Numbered from the stretch's first letter, positions 25,121 to 34,263 are shown. The stretch: DNA of 64,000 bases from Rhodococcus sovatensis (GCF_037327425.1 NZ_CP147846.1:3658001-3722000); one strand, 5' to 3'. Made by a program: numbers and translations. Notes: a model not told the origin generated them from the sequence alone.

Positions 25121-26485
25121 TCAGACGGACGGAAGCCGGGTGTGCAACAACCGGTGCCGGAGCAGGGCCGCCGCGAGTCGCGATCCATCGGGCGAGACAA
25201 CCGCATCGGTGCCTCCCGTCCCCTGCCCGGCGTGAGACCCCCCTGCCCCGTACGACAGAGCGCCCAGCGCGGTCAGATCGGCCAGCACACCGTCGCCGAG
25301 TGGTTGTTCGGCATCTGCAGCGTGCGTTCCACCGACGTGCGACCACCCTTCGGCGGTGAGCAGTTCGGTGAGCAGTGCACTCACGCCCTCCGGGCGTCGC
25401 CCGCGGGCGACCTCTGCGAGCACGACTTCCGCAGCAATCGTTTCGGGGTGGTACACGGTGCCGATGGTCCGGCTCACGAGTATTCGCCACATCCGGTCCG
25501 CACTCATTCCGCGGGCGCGGGCGGTCGGGAGCAGTCGTCCATGGTGTTTACGGACCAACCCGAGCCGCAGCAACAACCGTCGAATGCGCAGTACCGGTTC
25601 GGTGTCGAGTTCTTCGCCAGCGGGAAACGGCCATTCCCGCGGCGTCCACAGAGTGCCGACAGCGCGTTCGACGACGGCTCCCGGCAGGTAGCCCCTCTCG
25701 TCGAGCGTGATTCCATCGCCGACGATGCCGAGCAGACCTTCGAGCCTGCGGACACACGAGTACGCAGGTTCGACGGCATCGTGCAGCGGTACGGACAGGT
25801 CGCGGTACAGCTCGGCTCTCGGTGGGCTGTACCGCGTCCACAGTGCGATCCGGTGATCGAGTAGTTGCTCGAGCAGCACTCCGCCCGCACGCTCCGATCG
25901 CAGTACCGAATCGGTCAGCTGCCTCCGCTTGGCCACCCGAGCTGCGGGGCGTGGCGGCCGGCCTCCCTCCCGAGTCGGCGCGAACTCCCCTGCTACAGAA
26001 GCTACTTCGAGGGTTTCGCTGACCAGATCGGCGACCGAGCGTTCGACGCCTGCGCGGTCGTCCATCCAGGTGATCAGCTCTGTGTCCTCGGGGCCGATGC
26101 CGGACTCTTCGACGGCGTCGAGATAGCGCTGCTGCCTCGTTGCTCCGTCCTCGGCGGCGCCGGTGTCGTCACCGAGGAGAATTGCCCGCGTCGTGGCGCT
26201 GCGCGCGATGTCCGCATATCTGGCGTGTCCGAGCCGGTCTAGCAGATCGGCCACCGCCTGCGCAATGTCCCACGCGCGTGCCGAGTCGTCTGTGACGTCC
26301 GCGAGCCGGGACCACAGAAATGTCTGGACCGAATTCTGCGTCGGTCCACTCCGCGGCGAGATGCTCCGCAGGTCGTCCCACCCGATCTGTGCGTCCGCAG
26401 CCGACGCCGGATCAACCGAGTCGAGGTACGACAAGGCAGCCGCGACCGCGTCATCGAATTCCACGCCTTCACTGTTCCACAGCAA
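25121..26485 (-). CDS. conserved protein of unknown function, two-part architecture
   Basis: About 454 residues. The N-terminal half (to about 160) is acidic and helical. After a basic segment (PPRPAARVAKRRQL) the second half has a winged-helix-like pattern: GDGITLDERGYLPGAVVERAV, EWPFPAGEELDTEPVLRIRRLLLRLGLVRKHHGRLLPTARARGMSADRMWRIL. This resembles the C-terminal region of plasmid pRiA4b ORF-3-type proteins, from memory. No catalytic motif is visible. The start is uncertain: TTG 26485, or GTG 26464 just after GAAGG. It is not in an obvious operon. Confidence 0.6.
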   Translation of the reverse strand: MLWNSEGVEFDDAVAAALSYLDSVDPASAADAQIGWDDLRSISPRSGPTQNSVQTFLWSRLADVTDDSARAWDIAQAVADLLDRLGHARYADIARSATTRAILLGDDTGAAEDGATRQQRYLDAVEESGIGPEDTELITWMDDRAGVERSVADLVSETLEVASVAGEFAPTREGGRPPRPAARVAKRRQLTDSVLRSERAGGVLLEQLLDHRIALWTRYSPPRAELYRDLSVPLHDAVEPAYSCVRRLEGLLGIVGDGITLDERGYLPGAVVERAVGTLWTPREWPFPAGEELDTEPVLRIRRLLLRLGLVRKHHGRLLPTARARGMSADRMWRILVSRTIGTVYHPETIAAEVVLAEVARGRRPEGVSALLTELLTAEGWSHVGGTHAADAEQPLGDGVLADLTALGALSYGAGGSHAGQGTGGTDAVVSPDGSRLAAALLRHRLLHTRLPSV

Positions 26486-26551
26486 GCGCTACGAGCCCGT
26501 CAGCATCCATGTGACGCACACCTCGAAGAATTCGGGCATTTAACGCAAAAA

Positions 26552-26569
26552 GGTGAATCAGAGGTGAAC
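26552..26569 (-). promoter_or_regulatory. PHO-box-like direct repeat upstream of pitA
   Basis: GGTGAAT-CAGA-GGTGAAC (26552-26569) reads on the other strand as GTTCACC-N4-ATTCACC, two 7-bp repeats with an 11-bp period. This is the geometry of PhoP/RegX3-type phosphate-regulator sites in actinobacteria. It ends 60 bp before the preferred pitA start. Assignment is by pattern only. Confidence 0.5.
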
Positions 26570-26629
26570 TCACCGTGTCGCAAAGGAATCGAAAGAGAAC
26601 ACTTCGCGCGAAATTGTCACTTCGCCCCC

Positions 26630-27817
26630 GTGAACGCTCACACTTTTGCTGTGAGCGCAGAATTTCTCGTCCTTCTGGTAGTTGTCGTAACGGCATTGGC
26701 CTTCGACTTCACCAACGGTTTCCACGACACCGCCAACGCCATGGCAACGTCGATTGCAACAGGCGCACTCAAGCCCAAAGTTGCTGTCACCTTGTCCGCT
26801 GTACTGAACCTCGTCGGCGCCTTCCTTTCGGTGGAGGTGGCTGCCACTGTCGCCAAGGGCATCGTCAACCTCGGCGACACCGGCGGTCAGGCCCTGCTGA
26901 CAATCATCTTCGCCGGCCTTGTCGGAGGCATTCTGTGGAACCTCGCGACATGGCTCCTCGGAATCCCCTCCAGCTCGTCGCATGCGCTGTTCGGTGGCCT
27001 GATCGGCGCCACCATCGCGGGACTCGGCACCTCCGGTGTCGTCTGGGACGGCGTCTGGAGCAAAATCGTTCTCCCCGCAGTCCTCGCGCCCGTCGTTGCA
27101 GGCCTCGTTGCGACGGTCGGCACCTGGGGGATCTACCGCATCACCGACGCGGTTCCCGAGAAGTCGAAAGAACGGGGGTTCCGCTGGGGTCAGATCGGTT
27201 CCGCCTCCCTGGTCTCCCTCGCTCACGGCACCAACGATGCGCAGAAGACGATGGGCGTCATCTTCCTCGCGCTCGTCGCCTACGGAACGGTTACTCCGGA
27301 CGCTGAGATGCCACTCTGGGTGAAGGTCACCTGCGCTCTCGCGATCGCCCTGGGCACCTATCTCGGGGGCTGGCGCGTCATCCGCACCCTCGGCAAGGGG
27401 CTCGTCGAAATCGCGTCTCCGCAGGGTATGGCCGCTGAATCCTCGTCGGCCGCCATAATCTTGACCTCGAGCCACCTAGGACTTCCTCTGTCGACCACAC
27501 AGGTGGCGACCGGTTCCATCCTCGGGTCGGGCCTCGGCAAGCCCGGCGCACAGGTGCGCTGGAACGTCGCGGGCCGCATGGCCGTCGCTTGGGTCATCAC
27601 ACTGCCCCTCGCAGGCATCGTCGGTGCCGTCTGCTGGTACCTCGCCGACATCGTCGGTGGCCTGCCCGGAGTCCTCGTCGTGTTCGCCATCCTCGTCGGG
27701 TTGGCCACCTTCATGTATCTCCGGTCGCGTCGTCAACCGATCGACCCGAACAACGTCAACGACGAGTGGGACGGCGGCCTGGTTCCGGCCGACGAGAAGT
27801 CCCCGACAACAGTTTAG
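26630..27817 (+). CDS. pitA: inorganic phosphate transporter PitA
   Basis: The 395-residue membrane carrier belongs to the Pit family (phosphate/proton or metal-phosphate symport). Both duplicated signatures are visible: DFTNGFHDTANAMATSIATG at the N terminus and SLAHGTNDAQKTMGVIFLAL in the second half, plus GIPSSSSHALFGGLIGA and LGLPLSTTQVATGSILGSG. GTG 26630 (V-N-A-H-T-F) is preferred by comparison with M. tuberculosis PitA; an in-frame GTG at 26564 would overlap the PHO-box-like site. Two small genes follow closely. Confidence 0.95.
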   Translation: MNAHTFAVSAEFLVLLVVVVTALAFDFTNGFHDTANAMATSIATGALKPKVAVTLSAVLNLVGAFLSVEVAATVAKGIVNLGDTGGQALLTIIFAGLVGGILWNLATWLLGIPSSSSHALFGGLIGATIAGLGTSGVVWDGVWSKIVLPAVLAPVVAGLVATVGTWGIYRITDAVPEKSKERGFRWGQIGSASLVSLAHGTNDAQKTMGVIFLALVAYGTVTPDAEMPLWVKVTCALAIALGTYLGGWRVIRTLGKGLVEIASPQGMAAESSSAAIILTSSHLGLPLSTTQVATGSILGSGLGKPGAQVRWNVAGRMAVAWVITLPLAGIVGAVCWYLADIVGGLPGVLVVFAILVGLATFMYLRSRRQPIDPNNVNDEWDGGLVPADEKSPTTV

Positions 27818-27829
27818 GAAGTACTCCTC

Positions 27830-28117
27830 ATGGAAACACTCGCGCACACTCTCGACTCGCTGTGGCAGGTCGTTCTCGTCGGGCTTCTCCTCGGTGCCGG
27901 TCTTCCGGCCATCTTCGCAGTCGGGCTCAGAGCGCTGTCCGTCGGCGAAGCGTCCAACAATTCGACCGGAACCACCACTGCCGCAACAGCCCGCCCTGCC
28001 GTCGCCACCGCTGCTGCAGTTCTATGTTTCGCCGTCGTCGTCGCCGCAATCGTCGCGGGGATCCTCTTCATCATGAAGGACTTCCTCGACAGCACCTTCG
28101 GCATCTCCGTCTTCTAG
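27830..28117 (+). CDS. small two-pass membrane protein (Rv0544c-like)
   Basis: The 95-residue protein has two hydrophobic helices (about residues 12-32 and 58-82) separated by a Ser/Thr/Ala-rich loop. It starts 12 bp after the pitA stop and matches the position of the small membrane gene next to pitA in M. tuberculosis. Function is unknown; the fixed linkage suggests an accessory role in transport. Confidence 0.8.
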   Translation: METLAHTLDSLWQVVLVGLLLGAGLPAIFAVGLRALSVGEASNNSTGTTTAATARPAVATAAAVLCFAVVVAAIVAGILFIMKDFLDSTFGISVF

Positions 28118-28137
28118 GTTTTCAGAAGGGCTCAGCA

Positions 28138-28458
28138 ATGTCCGATACCACCTTTCCCGCGTCCATCCTCGAATGGCTGCGGGCCGGTTACCCCGAGGGC
28201 ATCCCGCCCAAGGACCGCTTCCCACTCGTCGCGTTGCTACGCAAGGCAGAACTGACCGACGCTCAGGTCAAGGAGGTCGTCCTGAGCTTGGTGTCACCGA
28301 TCGGTGGCGCGCTCGACGACGGCGCCATTACCACCGAAGAGATCACCCAGTACGTCCGCGAACTTGTCGACCATGACCCGACGAACGAGGACATCGCGCG
28401 GGTTTCGGCTCGGCTCGCTGCCGGTGGTTGGCCTCTCGCCGATCCCTTCACGATCTGA
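28138..28458 (+). CDS. DUF3349 domain-containing protein (Rv0543c-like)
   Basis: The 106-residue helical protein begins MSDTTFPASILEWLRAGYPEGIPPKDRFPLVALL, which matches the DUF3349 family (structure known from mycobacteria, function not). Near the end is ARVSARLAAGGWPLA. An AGAAGGG ribosome site lies 7 bases before the ATG at 28138. It is third in the pitA string, 20 bp after the small membrane gene. Confidence 0.88.
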   Translation: MSDTTFPASILEWLRAGYPEGIPPKDRFPLVALLRKAELTDAQVKEVVLSLVSPIGGALDDGAITTEEITQYVRELVDHDPTNEDIARVSARLAAGGWPLADPFTI

Positions 28459-28664
28459 CGTCGGGGAGGAGTGGAGCCTGCGGGACGCCCCATAGGCTCG
28501 GGATGAGGAAGCTGCCTGCCGACACGCGGCGCAGTTGCCGGGCAGAGAAAGGTCGAGAACCTTCCCGGACTCCCGCTGACCGATCGATTCGGATCGAACG
28601 CGTCACTGACCAGTACGCTACGTCCGGTGACGAGTGCCTCAGGTGAGTTCGAGCAGGTGCCCCG

Positions 28665-29999
28665 GTGAAGATGATGGTGAAGCTGACCCCGGTGCGGTTC
28701 GTGGCACTGGGCTTCGCCGCTGCCATCGCAGTCGGCTCGGGGTTGTTGATGCTTCCGGCCGCGACCGAGACCGCCAGCGACACCGACGTACTGGGTGCGT
28801 TGTTCACGGCGACGTCGGCGATGTGCCTGACCGGTCTGATCGTCGTCGACACACCGACGCATTGGTCAGGGTTGGGGCAAGGGGTCATCCTGGCCCTTAT
28901 CCAAATCGGCGGGTTCGGAATCATGACCGTGGCGTCTCTGGTCGGTTTGGTGCTCGCCGATCGAATCGGCCTGCGGGGTCGACTCAACGCTGCAGCCGAA
29001 GTACGAACCTCGGGGCTCGGCGACGTCCGAAGCGTCGTCATCGGCGTTGTCCGCACCAGCGTCATCATCGAGACGATCGTCGCTGCTGCTCTCGCGGTCC
29101 GCTTCGCCGTCGGGTACGGCGAATCACCGACCCGTGCGCTCTGGCTGGGGATCTTCCACTCCGTCTCGGCGTTCAACAACGCCGGATTCGCCCTGTACAG
29201 CGACAGCATGATCGGCTTCGCCACCGACCCCTGGATGTGCATTCCGTTGCTGGTCGCTGTCGTATTGGGCGGTCTCGGTTTTCCGGTGCTCTTCGAGATC
29301 TTTCGTCATATGCGACGGCGTTCCCAGCGGCGATGGTCGCTGCACACCCGGCTGACGCTGTCGGTCACCGCCGTCCTACTCGTAGTCGGCCCGGTTCTGG
29401 TGTTGGCGCTCGAATGGTCTCGCACCCTGACCGAATTCGGCATCGGGAGCAAACTCCTCGTCGCAGCGTTCCAAGGAATCATGCCGCGCACCGCCGGATT
29501 CAACAGCGTCGACTACGCCCAGGTCGACAACGCCACCTTGCTGGTCACAGACGTACTGATGTTCATCGGCGGCGGCAGCGGCGGCACCGCCGGCGGTATC
29601 AAGGTCACCACGTTCGCGCTACTGCTGTTCGTGATCATCGCCGAAGTCCGGGGCGACCGAACCGTGACGGTATTCGACCGGCAAATCGACGCTCGAGTGC
29701 AACGCCAGGCACTGACAGTTGCTCTCGTCGGCGTCGCGCTCGTGATGATCTCGGTGGTGGCTCTTCTGGCGGGAACGGATTTCGACCTCGACGTACTGTT
29801 GTTCGAGGTCGTCTCCGCGTTCGCCACCGTGGGGCTGTCCACTGGGATCACCGCCCAACTGCCCGCATGGGGACAGCTGATACTGATCGTCCTCATGTAC
29901 CTGGGTCGCATCGGCTCGATTACCCTCGTCAGCGCACTCGCCGCACGAGAGCGTGACCGCCGGTACCACCTTCCCATGGAAAGGCCGTTCATTGGCTAG
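28665..29999 (+). CDS. TrkH/KtrB family potassium channel subunit
   Basis: The 444-residue integral membrane protein has the fourfold M1-P-M2 plan of the Trk/Ktr family. Filter-like loops are seen at TSAMCLTGL, SVSAFNNAGFAL, MPRTAGFNSVD and SAFATVGLSTG; the second helix of the third repeat has the gating-loop sequence GGGSGGTAGGIKVTT. It forms the K+ pore. The downstream RCK gene overlaps its 3' end, so the two form a Ktr pair. GTG 28665 or the ATG two codons later is the start. Confidence 0.93.
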   Translation: MKMMVKLTPVRFVALGFAAAIAVGSGLLMLPAATETASDTDVLGALFTATSAMCLTGLIVVDTPTHWSGLGQGVILALIQIGGFGIMTVASLVGLVLADRIGLRGRLNAAAEVRTSGLGDVRSVVIGVVRTSVIIETIVAAALAVRFAVGYGESPTRALWLGIFHSVSAFNNAGFALYSDSMIGFATDPWMCIPLLVAVVLGGLGFPVLFEIFRHMRRRSQRRWSLHTRLTLSVTAVLLVVGPVLVLALEWSRTLTEFGIGSKLLVAAFQGIMPRTAGFNSVDYAQVDNATLLVTDVLMFIGGGSGGTAGGIKVTTFALLLFVIIAEVRGDRTVTVFDRQIDARVQRQALTVALVGVALVMISVVALLAGTDFDLDVLLFEVVSAFATVGLSTGITAQLPAWGQLILIVLMYLGRIGSITLVSALAARERDRRYHLPMERPFIG

Positions 30000-30657
30000 G
30001 AAACCGTCCTCCGACGTGGTCGCCGTCCTCGGGCTCGGCCGCTTCGGCAAATCCCTTGCACTCGAGCTGATGGAACAGGGCACCGAGGTCCTCGGCGTCG
30101 ACACCGACGAGGCCGTCGTCCAACGAGTGTCCGATCGGCTCACCCATGCCGCTGTCGCTGACACCACCGACGAGGAGTCACTGCGGCAACTCTCGGTGCA
30201 CGAATGCGACCGTGCCGTGGTCGGTATCGGGTCCGACCTCGAAGCGAGTCTGCTCACTGCCTCCGCACTGATAAACCTGGACGTCACCAACATTTGGGCG
30301 AAGGCGATCAGCAACGCCCACGCAAAGATCTTGACTCAGATCGGCGTTCATCACGTAGTCCGGCCCGAACACGACATGGGCAAGCGAGTTGCCCATCTCG
30401 TGCGTGGCCGGATGATGGATTACATCGAGTTCGACGACGGGTTCGCGATGGTCAAGACCTCGCCGCCGTCGTTCCTCATCGGGGACAATCTCGGCCGGAG
30501 CGCAATCCGAACCAAGCACAAAGTCACTGTGGTCGCCATCAAGCGCCCAGGCGAGGGTTTCACCTACGCCACCGCCGACACAGTGATCTCTGCCGGTGAC
30601 ACCATCATCGTTTCCGGCCAAGTACGCGACACCGAACGTTTCAGCGAACTGACCTGA
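29992..30657 (+). CDS. KtrA/TrkA family RCK regulatory subunit
   Basis: The 221-residue protein has an RCK_N Rossmann fold (VVAVLGLGRFGKSLALELM, then GVDTDEAVVQRVSD) and an RCK_C domain (SPPSFLIGDNLGRSAI to the end). It binds nucleotides (ATP/ADP or NAD) and gates the KtrB channel from the cytoplasm. The TTG at 29992 overlaps the channel gene by 8 bp and has GGAAAGG 8 bases upstream; the alternative GTG at 29953 is deeper inside that gene. Confidence 0.92.
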   Translation: MARKPSSDVVAVLGLGRFGKSLALELMEQGTEVLGVDTDEAVVQRVSDRLTHAAVADTTDEESLRQLSVHECDRAVVGIGSDLEASLLTASALINLDVTNIWAKAISNAHAKILTQIGVHHVVRPEHDMGKRVAHLVRGRMMDYIEFDDGFAMVKTSPPSFLIGDNLGRSAIRTKHKVTVVAIKRPGEGFTYATADTVISAGDTIIVSGQVRDTERFSELT

Positions 30658-30721
30658 ATCGGCCGCTGACGTCGCTGCTTCGATGAGGTCGCGGATCTGT
30701 TCACGATCTACTGTCGAGCCT

Positions 30722-31903
30722 GTGAACATGCTCGAAGAACTGCAGATTCCTACCGGCGCCGCTGCGGCAGCGATCCTGCCGCAGCTGGTCTGCGTTCTGG
30801 CCGGGACCTCTCCCGCGGTGTTGCCGGTTCCTGTTGCCGACGAGCGCGAGGCGCAGCGGCTACGCGACGCGTTGGCCCCGGGAAGCGAGATCGAGGCAGC
30901 GGCGGCCCTCGTCGTCGCGACGTCCGGCACCACCGGCACACCCAAGGGCGCGATGCTGTCGGCGTCGGCGCTGCGGGCAAGTGGCAACGCGACGCACGAT
31001 CGCCTCGGCGGTCCTGGGACGTGGCTTCTCGCGTTGCCCGCCCATCACATCGCAGGGATGCAGGTGCTGCTGCGCAGTGTGCTCGCGAACACAGATCCGG
31101 TGATACTGGACGTCGGTGCGGGTTTCGATCCTTCGACGCTACCGGCTGCCGTCGCCCGGATGTCCGGTCGTCGCTACACCTCCCTGGTTCCTACGCAGCT
31201 GGTCAAGGCTCTCGACGATCCCGCTGCGACCGAGGCGTTGGCGGAGTTCGACGCCGTGCTGCTCGGTGGTGCGGCGACTCCGGTTCCGTTGCGAGAGAGG
31301 GCTGTTGCGGCGGGTATCTCGATCGTCCGGACCTACGGCATGAGCGAGACAGCAGGCGGATGCGTCTACGACGGCGTGCCCTTGGACGGCACCCGTCTGC
31401 GCCTCGATTCTGGGCACATAGATTCTGGGCACATAGATTCGGGACGCGTCGTGCTGGGCGGGGCGACCGTCGCGCTCGGATACCGCGGCATGCCGGACCA
31501 TCCAGCGTTCGCCGAGCCCGGTTGGTTTCGCACCGACGATGCAGGTCGGTTGACGGACGGTGTTCTGTCGATCGAGGGCAGGCTCGACGAAGCCATCTCC
31601 ACCGGCGGTCTCACCGTGGTGCCTCAGGTCGTCGAAGCCGCGCTCGCGACACATCCCGCGGTGCGCGAGTGCGCGGTGGTGGGTCTGGACGACACCAGGC
31701 TCGGCCAGCGAGTCGTCGTAGCGATCGTTGCGTCGTCGACCGTGACGCTGGCGGACCTGCGGGAGCACATCGCGCTGACGTTGGATTCCACGGCTGCTCC
31801 GCGCGAGCTCTACCTGGTCGATGCGCTTCCGATTCGGGGACCCGGCAAGCTGGATCGCGATCGGCTGCGGGTGGCGTTGGAGACGCTGACTCCTGTTCGG
31901 TGA
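30722..31903 (+). CDS. menE: o-succinylbenzoate-CoA ligase
   Basis: The 393-residue adenylate-forming enzyme activates o-succinylbenzoate with CoA. The P-loop is TSGTTGTPKGAML near residue 75, followed by LPAHHIAGMQVLLRS, TYGMSETAGGCVYDG, the hinge-region WFRTDDAGRL and a C-terminal GKLDR lysine motif. It is shorter than most acyl-CoA ligases, as expected for actinobacterial MenE. Starts GTG 30722 or ATG 30728 are both possible. An in-frame 15-bp duplication lies inside (see the repeat entry). Confidence 0.94.
   Translation: MNMLEELQIPTGAAAAAILPQLVCVLAGTSPAVLPVPVADEREAQRLRDALAPGSEIEAAAALVVATSGTTGTPKGAMLSASALRASGNATHDRLGGPGTWLLALPAHHIAGMQVLLRSVLANTDPVILDVGAGFDPSTLPAAVARMSGRRYTSLVPTQLVKALDDPAATEALAEFDAVLLGGAATPVPLRERAVAAGISIVRTYGMSETAGGCVYDGVPLDGTRLRLDSGHIDSGHIDSGRVVLGGATVALGYRGMPDHPAFAEPGWFRTDDAGRLTDGVLSIEGRLDEAISTGGLTVVPQVVEAALATHPAVRECAVVGLDDTRLGQRVVVAIVASSTVTLADLREHIALTLDSTAAPRELYLVDALPIRGPGKLDRDRLRVALETLTPVR
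31406..31440 (+). repeat. 15-bp in-frame tandem duplication inside menE
   Basis: GATTCTGGGCACATA occurs at 31406-31420 and again at 31421-31435, then a third partial GATTC. The protein reads DSGHI-DSGHI-DSG in the loop before GRVVLGGATVALGYRG. The frame is kept, so the enzyme has extra loop residues rather than damage. Confidence 0.85.
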
Positions 31904-31948
31904 ACCTGCAAGTGAGACAGCCGGCGGTCGCCGTGCAAGCATTCGTAC

Positions 31949-32722
31949 ATGAGCACATTGGTCTGCTTTCACGCCCATCCCGACGACGAGGTCTTCACTA
32001 CGGGCGGAGTCATGCGCCTCGCTGCCGACGCAGGCCATCGAGTGGTACTCGTCACCGCCACCGACGGTGCCCACGGCGAGTTTCCCGACGGCATCCTGAC
32101 AGACGGTGAAACGCTCGCCGAACGACGCCGGTCAGAGCTGGCCGAATCGGCGGACGTTCTCGGGGTGAGCCGAGTAGTGATGCTGCATTACCTCGACTCA
32201 GGCATGGCAGGGACCCCGGAGAACGGCAATCCCGACGCCTTCTGCAACGCAGACGTCGAGGATGCGGCCGGCAAGCTGGCTGCGGTGTTGAACGAGGAGA
32301 ACGCCGACGTTCTGACCATCTACGACCCGAACGGGGGCTACGGGCATCCCGACCACATCGCGGTACACGTCGTCGGCCTCCGCGCGGCCGAGATCGCGGG
32401 CACGAAGCACGTCTACGAGACGACCACCAATCGCGATCATATGAGGGCACTCGTCGAGGCGAATCCGAACTGGTCCGAAGAGAACAGTCCCCCCGACATG
32501 GAGTCCTTCGGACTACCCGAATCCGAGATCACGACCATCATCGACGTCGGTTCGGTCATGGATGCAAAACGTCGGGCGATGCAGGCGCACGCAACTCAGA
32601 TCGGCGACTTCGGTCCGTTCCTCGACATGCCCCTCGACATGCTGCAGACGGCGTTCGGCCTGGAGTGGTTCCGGCGCGTCGGTGGTGGGCCCGGGCTCAC
32701 CGAGACCGAGTTGCCCCTCTAG
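31949..32722 (+). CDS. PIG-L family deacetylase (MshB/Mca-like)
   Basis: The 257-residue protein has the zinc motif A-H-P-D-D-E at residues 9-14 and the second metal/catalytic motif Y-G-H-P-D-H near residue 130, as in N-acetylglucosamine deacetylases of the LmbE/PIG-L family. Mycothiol enzymes MshB and Mca are relatives in this lineage; a general mycothiol or bacillithiol-type amidase is possible. The specific substrate cannot be read. It follows menE by 45 bp on the same strand. Confidence 0.85.
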   Translation: MSTLVCFHAHPDDEVFTTGGVMRLAADAGHRVVLVTATDGAHGEFPDGILTDGETLAERRRSELAESADVLGVSRVVMLHYLDSGMAGTPENGNPDAFCNADVEDAAGKLAAVLNEENADVLTIYDPNGGYGHPDHIAVHVVGLRAAEIAGTKHVYETTTNRDHMRALVEANPNWSEENSPPDMESFGLPESEITTIIDVGSVMDAKRRAMQAHATQIGDFGPFLDMPLDMLQTAFGLEWFRRVGGGPGLTETELPL

Positions 32723-32921
32723 CCCCCGCAAGCGGCGTGGTCTCCGCGGTCCACGTGCACTGATCGACATCGTAGGTGAGCAGGCGTTACGGCCACCAGA
32801 TTCGCCTTTCAGTCGGTTATGGGTCGGAAAACAGACCGCGAGACGGTATGGTGAACCCCGAGGAGACGTACGTCGCGGCGGATGCGACGTACTGTCAGGG
32901 GATGGGAGGCCACGAGCAGCG

Positions 32922-34193
32922 ATGGTTTCGTCAGTCGGCATGTCCATGGGTACCAGCGGCATACGCGCGGTCCGGACCACCGACGGGCGGTCGTTTGCGG
33001 CCGAGTGGTTCCCGTCGGCGGGTCCGATACCCGACGCTGAAGATGTTGCGCACGCGATTCGCGCGATCGTCGATCGGCCCGATGCCCCCCATTCGCTCGG
33101 CGTCGCGTTTCCCGATCCCGATTACAGCGCTGCTCTGAAGACCGCGCTGGTCGAGGAATACGTCTCGGAAGTACACATCATCTCGGAGATCGCCGGGACG
33201 ATCGAGAAGCTTCGATCGGATCCGGAGTTCAAGTACCGCACCGTCGCGCTGTACGACCTGGGAGCGACCGGCCTGGAGATGACCGTCGCCGACATCGACA
33301 GCGGGACCGTCTACGCTACGACGCGGTCGTCCGAGCTCAGCGGCTCCTCCATCGACTGGACTGTCCGCGAGCACCTTCTGACTCTCGACATTCTCGCGGT
33401 TCCTCGCAATCAAGAGGAAGAAGCCTCCTTGCTCGAGTTCAGCAAGGAGATCAAGGAAGCGCTCACGACGCACGAGGCGACGCAGACCTCCGATGGGCAG
33501 TTCCGGCTGATGGACCGTCGTATGTTCGACCTACAGATCATCCGACCGGCCGAGCGATCCGCAATCGCACTTCGCGATCTGGCGGAGATGTCGGAAATTC
33601 CACCCGAAGTCGTCGTCGCGATCGGTGGCGGCTCGCGCATTCCGCTCGTCCAGGACGTGCTGCGACGCTACCTGTGTATTCCGGTGATCGTGCCGGACAA
33701 CCCAGAGCTGCTCGCCGCCGAAGGGGCAGCGCTCTACGCGACGCGGGTGGACGAGGCAAAACCGGCGACACCGACCGCAGCGAGGCGCAGCGCTCGAACG
33801 TTGCTGACGCCACTGCTCAGATTCGGACTACCGTCGATTGTCGCCGTCAGTGTGCTGTCGTGGATGTTGTGGCCGGAGGCAAGTGACGACCGTTCCGTAG
33901 CCGGGACACCCGTCACCACCATCGCCGAGACGGCGTCGACGACAGGCGTCACGGCGTCCGATCGGTCGGCAGCGATGTCGACGGCACCTACTTCCGCTCC
34001 GGTGGTGGCAACGACGACGGTCTCCCCGAGCCCAGATCCCCAAGCGCCGGCTCCATACGTTTCGCGATACAACAGCGATGCGTACGTGGCGCCGCACGCC
34101 CCTCCGCCACCACCACCGGTTCCGTTTCAGCTCCCGCAGATCCAGCTACCTCAGATTCAGCTACCAGCACTTCCGCGGTTGCCGTTCCCCTGA
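32922..34193 (+). CDS. membrane-anchored Hsp70-like (actin-fold) protein
   Basis: The 423-residue protein has an actin/Hsp70-like ATPase part: phosphate-1 loop region GMSMGTSGIRAV at the start, phosphate-2 ALYDLGATGLEMTVADID near residue 105, and the adenosine motif VVVAIGGGSRIPLVQDVLRR near residue 230. There is no substrate-binding domain. Instead a hydrophobic helix (about residues 300-322) leads to a Ser/Thr/Pro-rich tail ending in repeats of PQIQLP. The tail would be extracytoplasmic if the helix spans the membrane. Similar proteins occur in mycolic-acid actinobacteria; function unknown. ATG 32922 or ATG 32940 is the start. Confidence 0.75.
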   Translation: MVSSVGMSMGTSGIRAVRTTDGRSFAAEWFPSAGPIPDAEDVAHAIRAIVDRPDAPHSLGVAFPDPDYSAALKTALVEEYVSEVHIISEIAGTIEKLRSDPEFKYRTVALYDLGATGLEMTVADIDSGTVYATTRSSELSGSSIDWTVREHLLTLDILAVPRNQEEEASLLEFSKEIKEALTTHEATQTSDGQFRLMDRRMFDLQIIRPAERSAIALRDLAEMSEIPPEVVVAIGGGSRIPLVQDVLRRYLCIPVIVPDNPELLAAEGAALYATRVDEAKPATPTAARRSARTLLTPLLRFGLPSIVAVSVLSWMLWPEASDDRSVAGTPVTTIAETASTTGVTASDRSAAMSTAPTSAPVVATTTVSPSPDPQAPAPYVSRYNSDAYVAPHAPPPPPPVPFQLPQIQLPQIQLPALPRLPFP

Positions 34194-34263
34194 GCGGCTC
34201 GGCACCTCGAGGCAGGTCGTACCTCGTGCAGACCAACATGCTGCGATAAGCAAAGATCATTCA

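Noticed and set aside
26486..26629. A riboswitch before pitA
   Set aside because: No conserved aptamer-like fold could be drawn; only the direct repeat stands out.
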